42,896 nucleotides of DNA from Streptomyces oryzae (GCF_017676365.1 NZ_JADKMA010000037.1:1-42896); one strand, 5' to 3'. Numbered from the stretch's first letter, positions 33,796 through 42,765 are shown. Numbers and translations: made by a program. Notes: generated from the sequence alone by a model not told the origin.

Positions 33796-34105
33796 CCACG
33801 GTGAGATGCGGCCAGGCCCCGACGGCACCTGAAACCCCGGCACCTTTACCCACCAGGTGTACAAGACAGCGTGGGCTCCTGCGCACGCGAGGTATCGGAT
33901 CGACGCTGTCACCACCACCCAGAAGCGCCGCACGGGCCTCGACGTCCTCTACGCGCAGATCGGCGTCACCGACCGCGGAAGGGGGGACAGCCATCGCCTA
34001 CGTCGCCACGGCCCAGTTTCCACCTCATCAGCCCCAGGAAGGCCGGTCGCAGACGATGAAGCGGTCATGAGGCAGCCGTTTCGGGGGGTGCCTCTATGTC
34101 CTTCG
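33796..34105. other. Short gap with no gene
   Basis: No terminator-like hairpin of note and no gene was recognised between the histidine-kinase stop and the IS110 remnant. Short frames are shadow-like. Confidence 0.45.
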
Positions 34106-34471
34106 TCAAACGAGGCGTGGGGTTCGGTGTTCATAGAAGGTGCCGTCGCGGAGCATCGCGAACAGCACGCTGACGCGGTGGCGGGCGAGGCGGAGGAGGG
34201 CCTGGGTGTGGGTCTTCCCGCGGGCCCGGCATCGGTCGTAGTAGGTGCGGGAGGTGGGATCGTGCAGGGCGGCGAACGCCGACAGGAACATTGCTCTCTT
34301 GAGATGTCGATTCCCGCCTCGTGGTGCGTGTTCGCCGTGGATCGAGGTCCCCGACGATTTTGTCGTCGGGGCGAGGCCGGCATAGGACGCCAGGTGGGCG
34401 ACGGTGGGGAAGCTGGTGGCGTCGCCGACGGTGACCAGCAAGATGGCGGGGGGGTCTGACTCCTGCGCCAA
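34106..34471 (-). pseudogene. IS110-family transposase C-terminal fragment
   Basis: A 121-codon open frame that reads AILLVTVGDATSFPTVAHLA, SYAGLAPTTKSSGTSIHGEH, APRGGNRHLKRAMFLSAFAA and ends RDGTFYEHRTPRLV. This is the Transposase_20 (RuvC-unrelated Ser-containing) C-terminal domain of IS110 family transposases, including the conserved GNRHLKRAMF. The N-terminal DEDD domain (about 200 codons) is missing, so it is not active. Its ATG is probably not a native start. Confidence 0.85.
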
Positions 34472-34879
34472 GCTGCACGATCAGCTCGTGAGCTGGGACC
34501 GGAACTACCGATCGACGCGAGGGAGCTGACCGGCCACTACCGGCAGCTCCCGACCGAGGTCGTCGCAGGCGTCGACGTCGGCTGTCCGGGCAACACCGAC
34601 CTCGTTCTGGAAGGCAGCCGCCCGATTCCGCTGCGACGGAAGGGCGCCGAGCGCAGCAAGAAGGCGCTTCTCCTGGAGGAGGCGGTGCACGACCGGCCGT
34701 CGCAGCGGGAACTGCTGGACATCCTCACCCGCACCCCCCTACAAGAGCTGAGTCGGTACCACACTTTGGACCTGCCTCCGGGTCCTCATTCCGCTGGCCG
34801 CCGCGCCCACCATGCACCCTGATCTCGAGTCCCGCGTCCTGCGTCCTGTTCGCTCCCTGAGGGGGCCGAATAGTCGCGT
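34472..34879. other. Unassigned stretch after IS110 remnant
   Basis: On the plus strand about 34478-34740 reads like a protein segment in one frame (ELTGHYRQLPTEVVAGVDVG, LVLEGSRPIPLRRKGAERSK, KALLLEEAVHDRPSQRELLD) but is not assignable and has no start or ribosome site. It is preceded in another frame by LHDQLVSWDRNYRSTRG. Likely a fragment of a decayed gene. Confidence 0.35.
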
Positions 34880-35995
34880 TCATGAGCAGTCGAAGCGGTA
34901 CGTCCAAGGCACATCTGGGCAACGTGGGCAGATGAACAGGTACATCCCACCCATGTCGCCGATGCAGAGGTCGGTTGGGCTGAAGCCTCGTTCGATTGAG
35001 TCGACTTGCGGATCGATGTCGGCGCCGACGTGCTGGATCGGTGCCCAGCGCTTTCCGCTCTCCACGTCGTACTCGCGGCTGGAGACCGTGAGCAGGTGCT
35101 CCATCCGGCGGCCGCAGATGCACTCCGGCCAGCGTGGCGGCTGAGTCCAACGCGGCCAGCCACCAACCTTGATCCCCGGCGCCACGGACAGATGGCGGAA
35201 GTATGACCAGCCGGTTGCCGCCTCGACAGCGTCCATCCGGCTGGCCCGATCGGGCTGGTACGCCAGTTCATCGGGGCTCGGGTACTCGACGACCTGCTCC
35301 GGATCGATGAGGCACGGCCGCGGCACCGTCCCGAATGGACTGTTCTCGGACGGCTCCGGCATGCCGGCGGCCAGTCGGGCACCGACAGCCGCTTCGTTCC
35401 GCCAGTACAGTATCGGCCGGGGCCAGGGTCCCTCGTCCTCTTCGGGGTGGTCGAACGGGCACCAGAGAACCTGCAGCAGGTCTGTCCCTGGCGGAAACGG
35501 CAATTCCGACACGTCCCGTGCGTACAGCTGGACGATGGGCACCAGTGGCACCGGTTTCCGAGGGTCACCGGCAACGTCGTCCGGAGCGTGGTGGGGCATC
35601 GAGCAGTTCGGCCACGCTTCGACGGCGGGCCAGCGCAGCGGTCCACCCACCGAGCTGTCCGACATCGATGGATACCCTGGGCATGGGTGCAGCCGGGTCG
35701 TTGTCCGGGCCATCGGCAGCAACTCGGGCAGGTAGTCGGCGAGGTCGACCGGCTGTGCCCGGGTGGTGTGCATGCCGAATCGGTGCAGTTCCCGCGGCAG
35801 GGCCACGTGACAAGGACGCAGGGAGACCCGCCTCCACTGATCGAAAATGCAGACCTGCACCCGAATCTGCCCGTCATCGACGCTGTCCAGCGTCGCTGCC
35901 ATGCCCTCGAACGGACCGCCGACTATCTCGACGCCATGCTGGACGTTGCTATCGCCCGTGGTTCCCTGGCTCGGTGCGCGATCACTCGTTGTCAC
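34880..35995 (-). CDS. KOW-motif plus DUF1963-like protein
   Basis: A 371-residue cytoplasmic protein. Residues about 20-70 form a KOW/NusG-like segment (VEIVGGPFEGMAATLDSVDD, GQIRVQVCIFDQWRRVSLRP). From about 120 the sequence resembles YwqG/DUF1963 proteins: VGGPLRWPAVEAWPNC, VPIVQLYARDVSELPFPPGT, DLLQVLWCPFDH, and a late zinc-ribbon-like set of Cys (CICGRRMEHL; FICPRCPD). The GTG at 35995 was chosen because GGAAGGGA lies about 10 nt upstream and the KOW part begins soon after. The stop TGA of a truncated upstream frame overlaps the first codons, hinting at translational coupling with a lost gene. The fused architecture occurs in Streptomyces, but no function is known. Start is the least certain part. 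Confidence 0.75.
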   Translation of the reverse strand: MTTSDRAPSQGTTGDSNVQHGVEIVGGPFEGMAATLDSVDDGQIRVQVCIFDQWRRVSLRPCHVALPRELHRFGMHTTRAQPVDLADYLPELLPMARTTTRLHPCPGYPSMSDSSVGGPLRWPAVEAWPNCSMPHHAPDDVAGDPRKPVPLVPIVQLYARDVSELPFPPGTDLLQVLWCPFDHPEEDEGPWPRPILYWRNEAAVGARLAAGMPEPSENSPFGTVPRPCLIDPEQVVEYPSPDELAYQPDRASRMDAVEAATGWSYFRHLSVAPGIKVGGWPRWTQPPRWPECICGRRMEHLLTVSSREYDVESGKRWAPIQHVGADIDPQVDSIERGFSPTDLCIGDMGGMYLFICPRCPDVPWTYRFDCS

Positions 35996-36095
35996 GGCCG
36001 TCCGTTCCCTTCCATTGGTCTTCCTCTGCGGCGGCCGTGTCGTCCTCGACGAGGCTTTGGACGGTCGCATCCGCGCAATACGTCGCGTCGCCGCA
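35982..36095 (-). pseudogene. C-terminal remnant of gene once upstream of the KOW-DUF1963 gene
   Basis: In the frame overlapping the start of the KOW protein, the minus strand reads GDATYCADATVQSLVEDDTA, AAEEDQWKGTDGRDNE and a stop at 35982-35984. The sequence is acidic and protein-like but not recognised. It is truncated at its 5' side by the IS5 remnant. Coupling (stop 11-13 nt into the next gene) suggests it was the first gene of an operon. Confidence 0.5.
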
Positions 36096-36558
36096 TTCCC
36101 AGGGCGTTCTCCGAGAGGCCGGCGGCGGTGACGGTCACGGCGAGGTTGAGGCCGATTGTGTCGGTGAGGAGGCCGCGCTACCTTCCGACGATCTTCTTGG
36201 CTGCATCGGTTCCCTGGCTGGTCAGGGGTACGTTGCTGGGGGTCTTCTCGCTCCGGATGTCGATCACGGAAGCGGTCGGCTCGGGCTTGCGCCCCCTCAC
36301 CCTGGCCAATCCGGTCAGGTCGTAATTGAGCTGGGGGAAGATTCCATCGCCCCGCGATGCGGCGTAGACGGCGCCGTGGTTCGTGGAGTCGTGCGGGAGG
36401 TGTTTCCAGAGGAGTCCCGCGCGGTTGACGTGGAGGATCGCGTTGAAGACGTCGCGGACTCCGACTTCTTCCGGCTGTCCGGTCGGTCTGCGGTCGAGCT
36501 GGGCCTTTCTCCAGGCCGTCAACGTAGGCTCGATCAGGGCTCATCGGGCGTCGGACAT
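36096..36558 (-). pseudogene. IS5-family transposase pseudogene
   Basis: From ATG 36558 the minus strand reads MSDAR, then a stop TGA where the family has Trp, followed by ALIEPTLTAWRKAQLDRRPT, GQPEEVGVRDVFNAILHVNR, AGLLWKHLPHDSTNHGAVYA, and after small shifts LNYDLTGLARV and PEPTASVIDIRSEKTPSNVP, LTSQGTDAAKKIVGR with the first catalytic Asp. After another stop the sequence GLLTDTIGLNLAVTVTAAGL ends near 36100. This is the N-terminal half of an IS5-type transposase, inactivated by a nonsense codon, frameshifts and loss of its 3' half. Confidence 0.85.
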
Positions 36559-36693
36559 GCTCACTGCTGTTCGATACAACGCCAGCGACCTTCCGTGTAC
36601 TGCAGGCATGACTGGCCGCCCTCCCCTTCGACATCGACACCCTCCGCATTCGCCGCACTTTCGCCGACCGGCCTTCTCCTGCGCGGACGGTGC

Positions 36694-37800
36694 TTACGGT
36701 GTCTTCGTCGCGTTCTTCAGCAGGTCGGCTGCTTCGGTGCGGCCGAGTTCATGGGCGATGGTCAGGGGCGTATGTGATCTGACCGGGTAGCGCAGTCGCG
36801 TCGGGTCTTCCATACGCGCATGGGGGTCGCCGCCTGCTTCCACGAGGAGCCGTACTGCTTCATGCGCGTTCGGTCCGACGGAGGTGACCGCGTCGTGGAG
36901 CGGTGTGCGGCCGTGCTCGTCGGTCGCATTGGGATCCCCGCCCGCGGTGAGAAGGGCCTCGATGACGTCGGGGGCGATGTCGGGCGCGGACTTGACGCGG
37001 AGTCCGGGGGCGAGGGCGAGGTGCAGGGGTGTAGCACCGGCGTTCAGGTCCCCGAAGTCGGGGCAGTGCCGTTTCGGGTGGCGATATGTCCAGGGAATCC
37101 TGCACGTCCCGTGGAGCGCCGTGCCCGGGTCAGCGCCGGCTTCGGCCAGGGCTTGCACGACGGCGGCGGAACGGCCGATGACGGCCAGGTGCATGGGGGT
37201 GAGCCCTGAGTCGTTCAGCGGGCCAAGCGCCGGTGCGCCGGCCAGAGCCTCCCGGACAGCTGTGAGGTCTCCGAGCGCGCAGGCTCGCGGGAAGAGGTCC
37301 TCCGCGGACAGCGGTGGCACGGCCTTCAGATCCGCGAGCATCCTCGACAGGAGATCAGGTGCGGGGATCCCTTCCTCGTCGTCCCAGTCGTGATCGATGA
37401 CGTAGATCGGCGGGTCGCCCGTTCCGGCCTCGTCGAGATCCAGCAGCCAGTAGAACTGGGTGCTGGTCATGCCTACGAAGAGCCACGCCCGGTCCCCCGG
37501 CCCGTCCTCTTCGTCGACTTCGAGCATCATCGGGAAATTGATCGTTCCGATGTCGTCCTCGTCGAGGAGGACGTGGGCCTCGGGCCAGTCGATCGACAGC
37601 AGGGCCTGAATCTCGGCCGGGAGCTGCCGTTCGCCCACAGGGGTCTCGATGGTCCACCCGTCGCGTGGCGCGAAGTCGTCAGAGACTGTGCCGCGCAGGC
37701 GTTCCAGTTGGCGCAGTACCTCGGGATGCAGCCCTCCGGCCGATCGCCCCGCTGACGAGGCGGGAGCAGGACGCTGGGGCGTCGTGTCGTTCACGGACAC
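36694..37800 (-). CDS. SUKH-like plus ankyrin-repeat protein
   Basis: A 368-residue soluble protein. The N-terminal half (about 35-160) resembles SMI1/KNR4 (SUKH) domains: LPAEIQALLSIDWPEAHVLL, IGTINFPMMLEVDEEDG, RAWLFVGMTSTQFYWLLDLD and DPPIYVIDHDWDDEE. From about 170 it has ankyrin repeats: LFPRACALGDLTAVREALAG, NDSGLTPMHLAVIGRSAAVV, AGATPLHLALAPG, and DEHGRTPLHDAVTSVGPNAH. SUKH and ankyrin proteins are both common immunity proteins against polymorphic toxins, so an immunity role is possible; no toxin gene is nearby. The GTG at 37800 lies very close to GGAAGG; a second GTG at 37794 has better spacing and may be the true start. The gene is intact though flanked by IS remnants. Confidence 0.78.
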   Translation of the reverse strand: MSVNDTTPQRPAPASSAGRSAGGLHPEVLRQLERLRGTVSDDFAPRDGWTIETPVGERQLPAEIQALLSIDWPEAHVLLDEDDIGTINFPMMLEVDEEDGPGDRAWLFVGMTSTQFYWLLDLDEAGTGDPPIYVIDHDWDDEEGIPAPDLLSRMLADLKAVPPLSAEDLFPRACALGDLTAVREALAGAPALGPLNDSGLTPMHLAVIGRSAAVVQALAEAGADPGTALHGTCRIPWTYRHPKRHCPDFGDLNAGATPLHLALAPGLRVKSAPDIAPDVIEALLTAGGDPNATDEHGRTPLHDAVTSVGPNAHEAVRLLVEAGGDPHARMEDPTRLRYPVRSHTPLTIAHELGRTEAADLLKNATKTP

Positions 37801-37897
37801 TTTCCTTCCAGGGTTGGCCCAGGCTTTCTGCGGTCCCGGGCCGAGAGCACAGGCCTGAAGTCGGGCGCGGCTAACAGGTGGCGCGGTTAGGTGGTGA

Positions 37898-38711
37898 TCA
37901 CGGTCGGCAGTTCAGGCGTTCGTCCCAGCGGTGAGTTGTCCATGCCCGCCGGATCAGGCTGCGCATGGTGATGATCGTGTCGGCAAGGTCGAAGAACGCA
38001 TCGACGACGGTGACACGCAGCTCGTAGCAGCGGGAGAGCCGGTGGAAGGCATTCTGCCAGGCGTGCGTGCGTTCGACGTGCCAACGCTGACTGGCCTGGA
38101 TGGGCGCCTTCTCGCCTTTGTGCGCGATACGGCCGTGGAGGCCGCGTTCGCTGAGCAGAGCGCGGGTGGTGTCCGAGTCGTAGCCGGCGTCCAGGTGCAC
38201 GATGATGTCGTCGGGCAACGGACCCAGGTCGTCCAGGCGGTCCAGGGTCGGGGCGAGCAGCGGGGAGACGTGGGGGTTGGCGCTGGCCAGGACCCGGCCC
38301 AGCCGAATGCCGTAGCCGTCCGTCATGCCCGAGCGTTTCAGCCCTTGTTCGCCGCGGCCGACCGGGGAACGTCCGGCGACCTGACCGCCACCTGAAGCCT
38401 TGGTGATGGAGCCGTCGACGACAATCTGGTCAAGGACGAGGCCGACGACCCGGTCGTAGGAACTCCGGCGCGATCTGCTTGAGCCGGGCGAAGACGCCCA
38501 GTTGTATCCACTCGCCGCGGCGGTTGCGGATTGTGGTGACCGAGCAGGTTGTGTCGGCGATCGCCTCATAGGAACAGCCGAAGCGCAGCAGTTGCAGCAT
38601 CCTGTCGAAGATGATCCGCTCGCTGATGCGTCGGCGGTGCCAGCCCAGCGGATCGTTCGGGTGGTGCTCCGGCCGCTCGGGCAGCAGTGCCGCGAATTGG
38701 TCCCAGAGGAG
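37898..38711 (-). pseudogene. IS5-family (DDE_Tnp_1 type) transposase, frameshifted
   Basis: Reading from 38711 down: LLWDQFAALLPERPEHHPND, WHRRRISERIIFDRMLQLLR, IADTTCSVTTIRNRRGEWIQ, then a shift near 38470 to YDRVVGLVLDQIVVDGSITK (first Asp), GLKRSGMTDGYGIRLGRVLA, IIVHLDAGYDSDTTRALLSE, and RWHVERTHAWQNAFHRLSRC with the catalytic Glu, ending at the stop at 37898. All catalytic parts are present but the ORF needs a +1 shift to be joined, and the first ~15 residues are missing where the IS630 remnant begins. A programmed frameshift cannot be fully excluded. Confidence 0.85.
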
Positions 38712-39833
38712 TTGGCCGAGCCTGTGCGCGTGCGCAGACTGACCGATCAGGAAGGGCAGAAGCTGCCGCAGATCGTGCGCCGGGGCAGCACCAGCTCGGT
38801 GCGCTACCGGTGTGCGATGATGCTGCTCGTCTCTGTCGGCGGGAACTCGGTCCCGGTGATCGCTCAGCTGGTCCAGGCTGACGAGGACACCGTGCGCGAT
38901 GTGATCCACCGGTTCAACGAGATCGGCCTGGCCTGCCTGGACCCTCGATGGGCGGGAGGCCGTTCCCGCCTACTCAGTGATGACGACGAGGACTTCGTCA
39001 TCCAGACGGCCACCACCCGCCCCACCAAGCTCGGCCAGCCCTTCTCTCGCTGGTCGATCCGCAAACTCGCCGCCTACCTGCGCCGCGTGCACGGCCGCGT
39101 CATCCGCATCGGCCGGGAAGCCTTACGGTGCCTGCTCCGACGCCGCGGCATCACCTTCCAACGGACCAAGACCTGGAAGGAGTCACCCGACCCCGACCGT
39201 GACGTCAAGCTCGACCGCATCGAGCACGTTCTGGAGCATTTTCCGGACCGGATCTTCGCCTTCGACGAGTTCGGCCCGCTCGGGATCCGGCCGACCGCAG
39301 GTTCCTGCTGGGCGAAGCGGGGCAAGCCCGACCGGCTGCCAGCGACCTACCGCCGCACCCACGGCGTCACCTACTTCCACGGCTGCTACTCCGTCGGCGA
39401 CGACCGGTTGTGGGGCGTCAACCGCCGCCGCTAAGGCACCGCCAACAGTCTGGCCGCGCTGAAGTCGATCCGCGCTGCCCGCCCCGACGGCGCCCCGATC
39501 TACATCATCCTGGACAACCTCTTTGCCCACACCGGCCAGGCCATCCGTCGCTGGGCGGAGAGGAACAAGGTCGAGCTGTGCTTCACCCCGACCTACGCCT
39601 CCTGGGCCAACCCGATCGAGGCCCACTTCGGCCCGCTGCGGCAGTTCACCCTGGCGAATTCGAACCACCGCAGCCATCCCGCACAGACCCAGGCTCTGCA
39701 CCGCTACCTGCTCTGGCGCAACGCCAACTCCCGCCACCCCGAGGTCCTGGCCGCCCAACGCCGAGAACGCGCCCGCATCCGTGGTGAGAAGGGCCTCCGC
39801 TGGGGCGAACGCCCCCTCGAAGCGGCAACTTGA
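38712..39833 (+). pseudogene. IS630-family transposase with internal stop
   Basis: The frame runs from TTG 38712 (LAEPVRVRRLTDQEGQKLPQ) through an HTH (GGNSVPVIAQLVQADEDTVR), a winged region, the DDE domain with FAFDEFGPLGIRPTAGSCW, and GVTYFHGCYSVG. TAA at 39432 interrupts it; downstream in the same frame the remaining domain is intact (NSLAALKSIRAARPDGAPIY, IILDNLFAHTGQAIRRW, TPTYASWANPIEAHFG with the last catalytic Glu) to the stop at 39833. The native ATG is replaced by TTG and the sequence immediately upstream is IS5, so its left end and inverted repeat appear lost. Confidence 0.85.
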
Positions 39834-39859
39834 TCAACCTAGGGTTTCCAGCCACGGCA

Positions 39860-40744
39860 TCAGGCGAGCCGCGGTGCCACCTCGGCTGCGACCCACTCCA
39901 TGGCCTTCTCGACATGTTCAGCCGCGACAGGCAGCCACAGGGTGCAAGCGGCAAGCCCTGCCTCGGCGAGCCGACCGAGGTCGTCGGCAACGCTCTCTGC
40001 AGTGGGCGCAGTGCCGCCGAGTGGTCGTCCCGGTGGCGGAACCGCCGCGGGCAGACCCGGCGGAGTGAGGAACGCGGCCGACGCCAACGTCAGACGATCG
40101 GCGTCCTGTGCCTCGGCGAGGTCACGCAAGCGGCGCCGGACGTCGGTGATCTCCACGGCGTCGGCGCCTGTGCCGTACCAGCCGTCGCCGAAACGCAGCG
40201 CACGGCGCAGGGCAGCGTTGCTGTGGCCGCCGACCCACACGGGCGGACCGCCGGCGGTGACCGGAGGCACTCCCAAGTGCGCGGCACGCAGTGTCGTGAA
40301 AGGCCCGTCGAAATCTGCGGGTCGCCGGGCCCACAGGGCCTTGGCGGCGGCGAGGTGGTCGTCGGTGCGTGCACCGCGTTCACGGGCGGGTACACCCACG
40401 GCATCGAATTCGTCGGGGTTCCAGCCGGTGCCGACGCCCAGGATCAAGCGGCCACCGGACACGACGTCCAGGGTGGCCGCCTGGTTGGCGAGTACCAGCG
40501 CCGGGTAGTACGGCGCGACGAGTACGGACGTCAGCAGCCGCAGGCGCGTCGTCGCCCCCGCGACGGCCGACAGCAGAACAAGCGGGTCCGTGTCGAGGCC
40601 GAAACCGCTGTCCAGTAGGCGGTTACCGACCGCAACGTGGTCGAAGCCCAAGTCTTCAGCATGGCGTGCGGCGCGGAGCACGCTGGCTCCGTCATCGAGC
40701 GGCCAGCGTGGTTGAAGGGAAACACCGAGGCGCAGCGAGGGCAT
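39860..40744 (-). CDS. LLM-class F420/FMN-dependent oxidoreductase
   Basis: A 294-residue luciferase-like TIM-barrel oxidoreductase. Typical segments are RLGVSLQPRWPLDDGASVLR, ARHAEDLGFDHVAVGNRLL, VLLSAVAGATTRLRLLTSVL, LANQAATLDVVSGGRLILGV and GTGWNPDEFDAVGVPARERG, then GGPPVWVGGHSNAALRRALR and FGDGWYGTGA. The GVGxGWNxxEF motif and late HVEKAMEW helix are usual in actinomycete F420-dependent members, but cofactor choice is inferred. ATG at 40744 is the conserved family start. It is a single gene, convergent with the IS630 remnant that ends 27 nt away. Substrate unknown. Confidence 0.92.
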   Translation of the reverse strand: MPSLRLGVSLQPRWPLDDGASVLRAARHAEDLGFDHVAVGNRLLDSGFGLDTDPLVLLSAVAGATTRLRLLTSVLVAPYYPALVLANQAATLDVVSGGRLILGVGTGWNPDEFDAVGVPARERGARTDDHLAAAKALWARRPADFDGPFTTLRAAHLGVPPVTAGGPPVWVGGHSNAALRRALRFGDGWYGTGADAVEITDVRRRLRDLAEAQDADRLTLASAAFLTPPGLPAAVPPPGRPLGGTAPTAESVADDLGRLAEAGLAACTLWLPVAAEHVEKAMEWVAAEVAPRLA

Positions 40745-41068
40745 GAGGTTGCCTTTCGACGGCAGTCCGAGGGAGACACGACGATCACTGACCGCCCTGT
40801 CGCCACACTCAACTCCCGCACCGCCCCTATTTCATCCCCGGCCGGGGGCAAGCGGATCGCCTGTCACTCCGTACGACGCTCGCTGACCAACGCCGGGAAC
40901 TCCGCAAGCCGGTGAACCTTCCCGGTCAGAGCACTAGTAGCCCGGATGCTGTGGTACCGCCAAAGTCTCGGACCACCGCCTCAGCCTCGGTTGGAACAGT
41001 GAAACGGGGTATGGGGTATGGCCTCCCCTAGCAGCAGCGTGGAAGCAGCGATGCAATCGCAGTGAAGT

Positions 41069-41094
41069 AGCCAACGCCGACCCGGGCGTTGGCT
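41069..41094 (+). terminator. Hairpin in gap, terminator or attenuator
   Basis: AGCCAACGCC (41069-41078) pairs perfectly with GGCGTTGGCT (41085-41094) around a 6-nt loop and is followed by CTAAAAG. With no gene ending before it on the plus strand, it could be the terminator of a lost gene or a leader element of the small ORF 114 nt downstream. Confidence 0.5.
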
Positions 41095-41207
41095 CTAAAA
41101 GAGCCGTTACGATGGCTTATCCGGCAACTCCTCTGCTCCCGCCAGATCCCCGGCCCGGAACAGGTCGGGCCGACGGCACATTAGTGCCTCAGCGAAGGGA
41201 GCAGGGA

Positions 41208-41312
41208 ATGCCGGAAGTGAGCAAGCCGCGCAGGAAGTGGACCGAGCCAGAGAAGTGGCATCGAGACCGGTGCGGCCCAGCGGGCTTACATCCGGCACAG
41301 GCTGGGCCCTGA
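41208..41312 (+). CDS. Possible 34-residue peptide ORF
   Basis: ATG with a GGGAGCAGGGA ribosome site immediately upstream opens MPEVSKPRRKWTEPEKWHRD, followed by RCGPAGLHPAQAGP and a stop. The peptide is basic and Trp-containing and looks protein-like, more like the start of a truncated gene than a complete peptide. Not assignable to a family. Confidence 0.3.
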   Translation: MPEVSKPRRKWTEPEKWHRDRCGPAGLHPAQAGP

Positions 41313-41769
41313 GCATCCCATTGCTCCATCGGTGACCGGCTGATCAGGCCGCCGAATAGCCTGCGCTGGGGTGCCGAACGCAGGCTCCCGCAGGCCCCGT
41401 CGGCCGGCCCGGCGGCGGGTGTGTGTACTCGGGGCGGTCTCCAGGTCGCGCGCCGGGCGTTGCGGTCCCGACGCGGTTGGTGAGGAAGACAGCGCGAGTG
41501 CGGGCGCGTTGCGGGGCCAGGAGGGCGGAGCCCTCCGTCGGGAGCGTGGCGGCTCGCGCTGCCGGCCCGGGGCGCGGTGCTCCTCCGCCTGCCCTCTCGC
41601 GAGCTACCGCCTTGAGCCTGAGGGCCAGCTAACGCGCTCATCGGCTTCGTAGTTGACGACAGAGGAGTCACTCACTGATAGCCGTGCCCACGGCAGTGAA
41701 GCCAGGCCGTGTCCGGATTCCCTGTGCGGAGACGTGGACCAGCGGAAGTCGCGGCGCGGTGGAGTCGGT

Positions 41770-42138
41770 TCACGGTCGGCCCACCGTCATGGCTTGCCCT
41801 CCGAGCACCACGGCGACGACCAGGCACCCGACGGCGACGCCGACAGCCGCGTACCGCCACGACGGAAACCGGCGGGGCACGAAAAGGGCCGGAACCGCGC
41901 TGGCCCACGCGGTGAACACCAGCCACGGCAGCCATGCTTCAGCTCGGTCGTTCACCTGGTTGCAGTGCTCGGCCCGCGGCCCGTCAGCGCCGAGATAGAA
42001 CAGGCAGTCGCTCCCGAAGTTCTCGGTGGCCAGCCCGACGAACCCCCACCACACCGTGACAACGGCCGCGACGGCCAGCGCGGTGCCGAAGAACGAGCAG
42101 CCTCCGGAGCCACGCGGCACCGATGCGTCCACGCCCAT
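41770..42138 (-). CDS. Small membrane protein
   Basis: A 122-residue protein with three membrane helices: FFGTALAVAAVVTVWWGFVG, WLPWLVFTAWASAVPALFV and YAAVGVAVGCLVVAVVLGG. Between the first two lies a loop with two Cys (GSDCLFYLGADGPRAEHCNQ) that could form a disulfide. ATG at 42138 has GGGAGGGAC close upstream. Upstream in-frame sequence is not protein-like. Single gene, family not recognised; the layout of a loop with two Cys between membrane helices resembles the smaller protein at 25905-26177. Confidence 0.65.
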   Translation of the reverse strand: MGVDASVPRGSGGCSFFGTALAVAAVVTVWWGFVGLATENFGSDCLFYLGADGPRAEHCNQVNDRAEAWLPWLVFTAWASAVPALFVPRRFPSWRYAAVGVAVGCLVVAVVLGGQAMTVGRP

Positions 42139-42377
42139 GTCCCTCCCGGTGAGACGCCGACGGTCGGGCCCGCAGGCCGTCGGTAGCCTACGCCGTAGAA
42201 GGGTGTTCGGCGACGTCACGCACCCAGCTGTCACCGGGAGCGGCCGGGGCGCCCGCGTTCGCGGCGCTGCCGGTGGGCCCGTGCTGAGGGGCCCGGCAGG
42301 AAGTGGAGCCGACGCGCACCGGGCTCCGGTCGATCCGGCCCTCGGCGTCGGCGCGGGTCAGGAGGGCGCGGAGGGTC

Positions 42378-42765
42378 TTACCCGGTGGCCCGCCGCGCGT
42401 ACACCTCGATCTCGATCCTCATACGGGGGTCGGCGAGGTCGCACACGAGCATCGTGGCGGCCGCCGGCCGAATCCCGCGGGAGCAGCGGCGCAGGATGGC
42501 CGGCACAGCGCGAAGTCTGGCCGGTCGGGCAGCAGGTAGCGCACCCGCACGACGTCGACGAAGCTGCACTTCGCCTCGGCCAGAGCGGCCTCGATGGTGT
42601 GCAGGCACTGCTCGGCCTGCTCGACGACGTCATCGGGATCGTCCTGGTGGTGTAGTCGAAACCGGTCGTCCCGAAGACATGCACCCAGTCCCCGTCGACC
42701 ACGGCGCGGGCGCAGCCGATCTGCTCCTCGAACGGTGAGCCGACCGGCTGCTCCCCTCGCCAGGC
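42378..42765 (-). pseudogene. Frameshifted RidA-family gene
   Basis: RidA proteins deaminate reactive imines and have about 130 residues. Here three frames are needed: GSPFEEQIGCARAVVDGDWV, HVFGTTGFDYTT, then DDVVEQAEQCLHTIEAALAE, AKCSFVDVVRVRYLLPDRPD, FALC, then IRPAAATMLVCDLADPRMRI, EIEVYARRATG and TAA at 42378-42380. The conserved Arg (VRVRYLL) and Glu (EIEVYA) remain. The two shifts lie near 42650 and 42505. Sequencing errors would be an alternative cause. Confidence 0.75.

Larger units (their letters stand above)
40745..41769. other. Long gap with one hairpin and one tiny ORF
   Basis: About 1 kb without a confident gene. A strong stem (41069-41094) and a 34-codon ORF (41208-41312) are listed separately. 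Elsewhere only arginine/proline-rich overlapping frames appear. Confidence 0.5.

Noticed and set aside
36000..36658. Extension of the KOW-DUF1963 frame by 221 codons.
   Set aside because: It is an out-of-frame reading of the IS5 transposase remnant.
38430..38480. Programmed ribosomal frameshift in the IS5 transposase.
   Set aside because: The shift needed is +1 and no slippery A/T run is visible at the join, so mutation is more likely, though not excluded.
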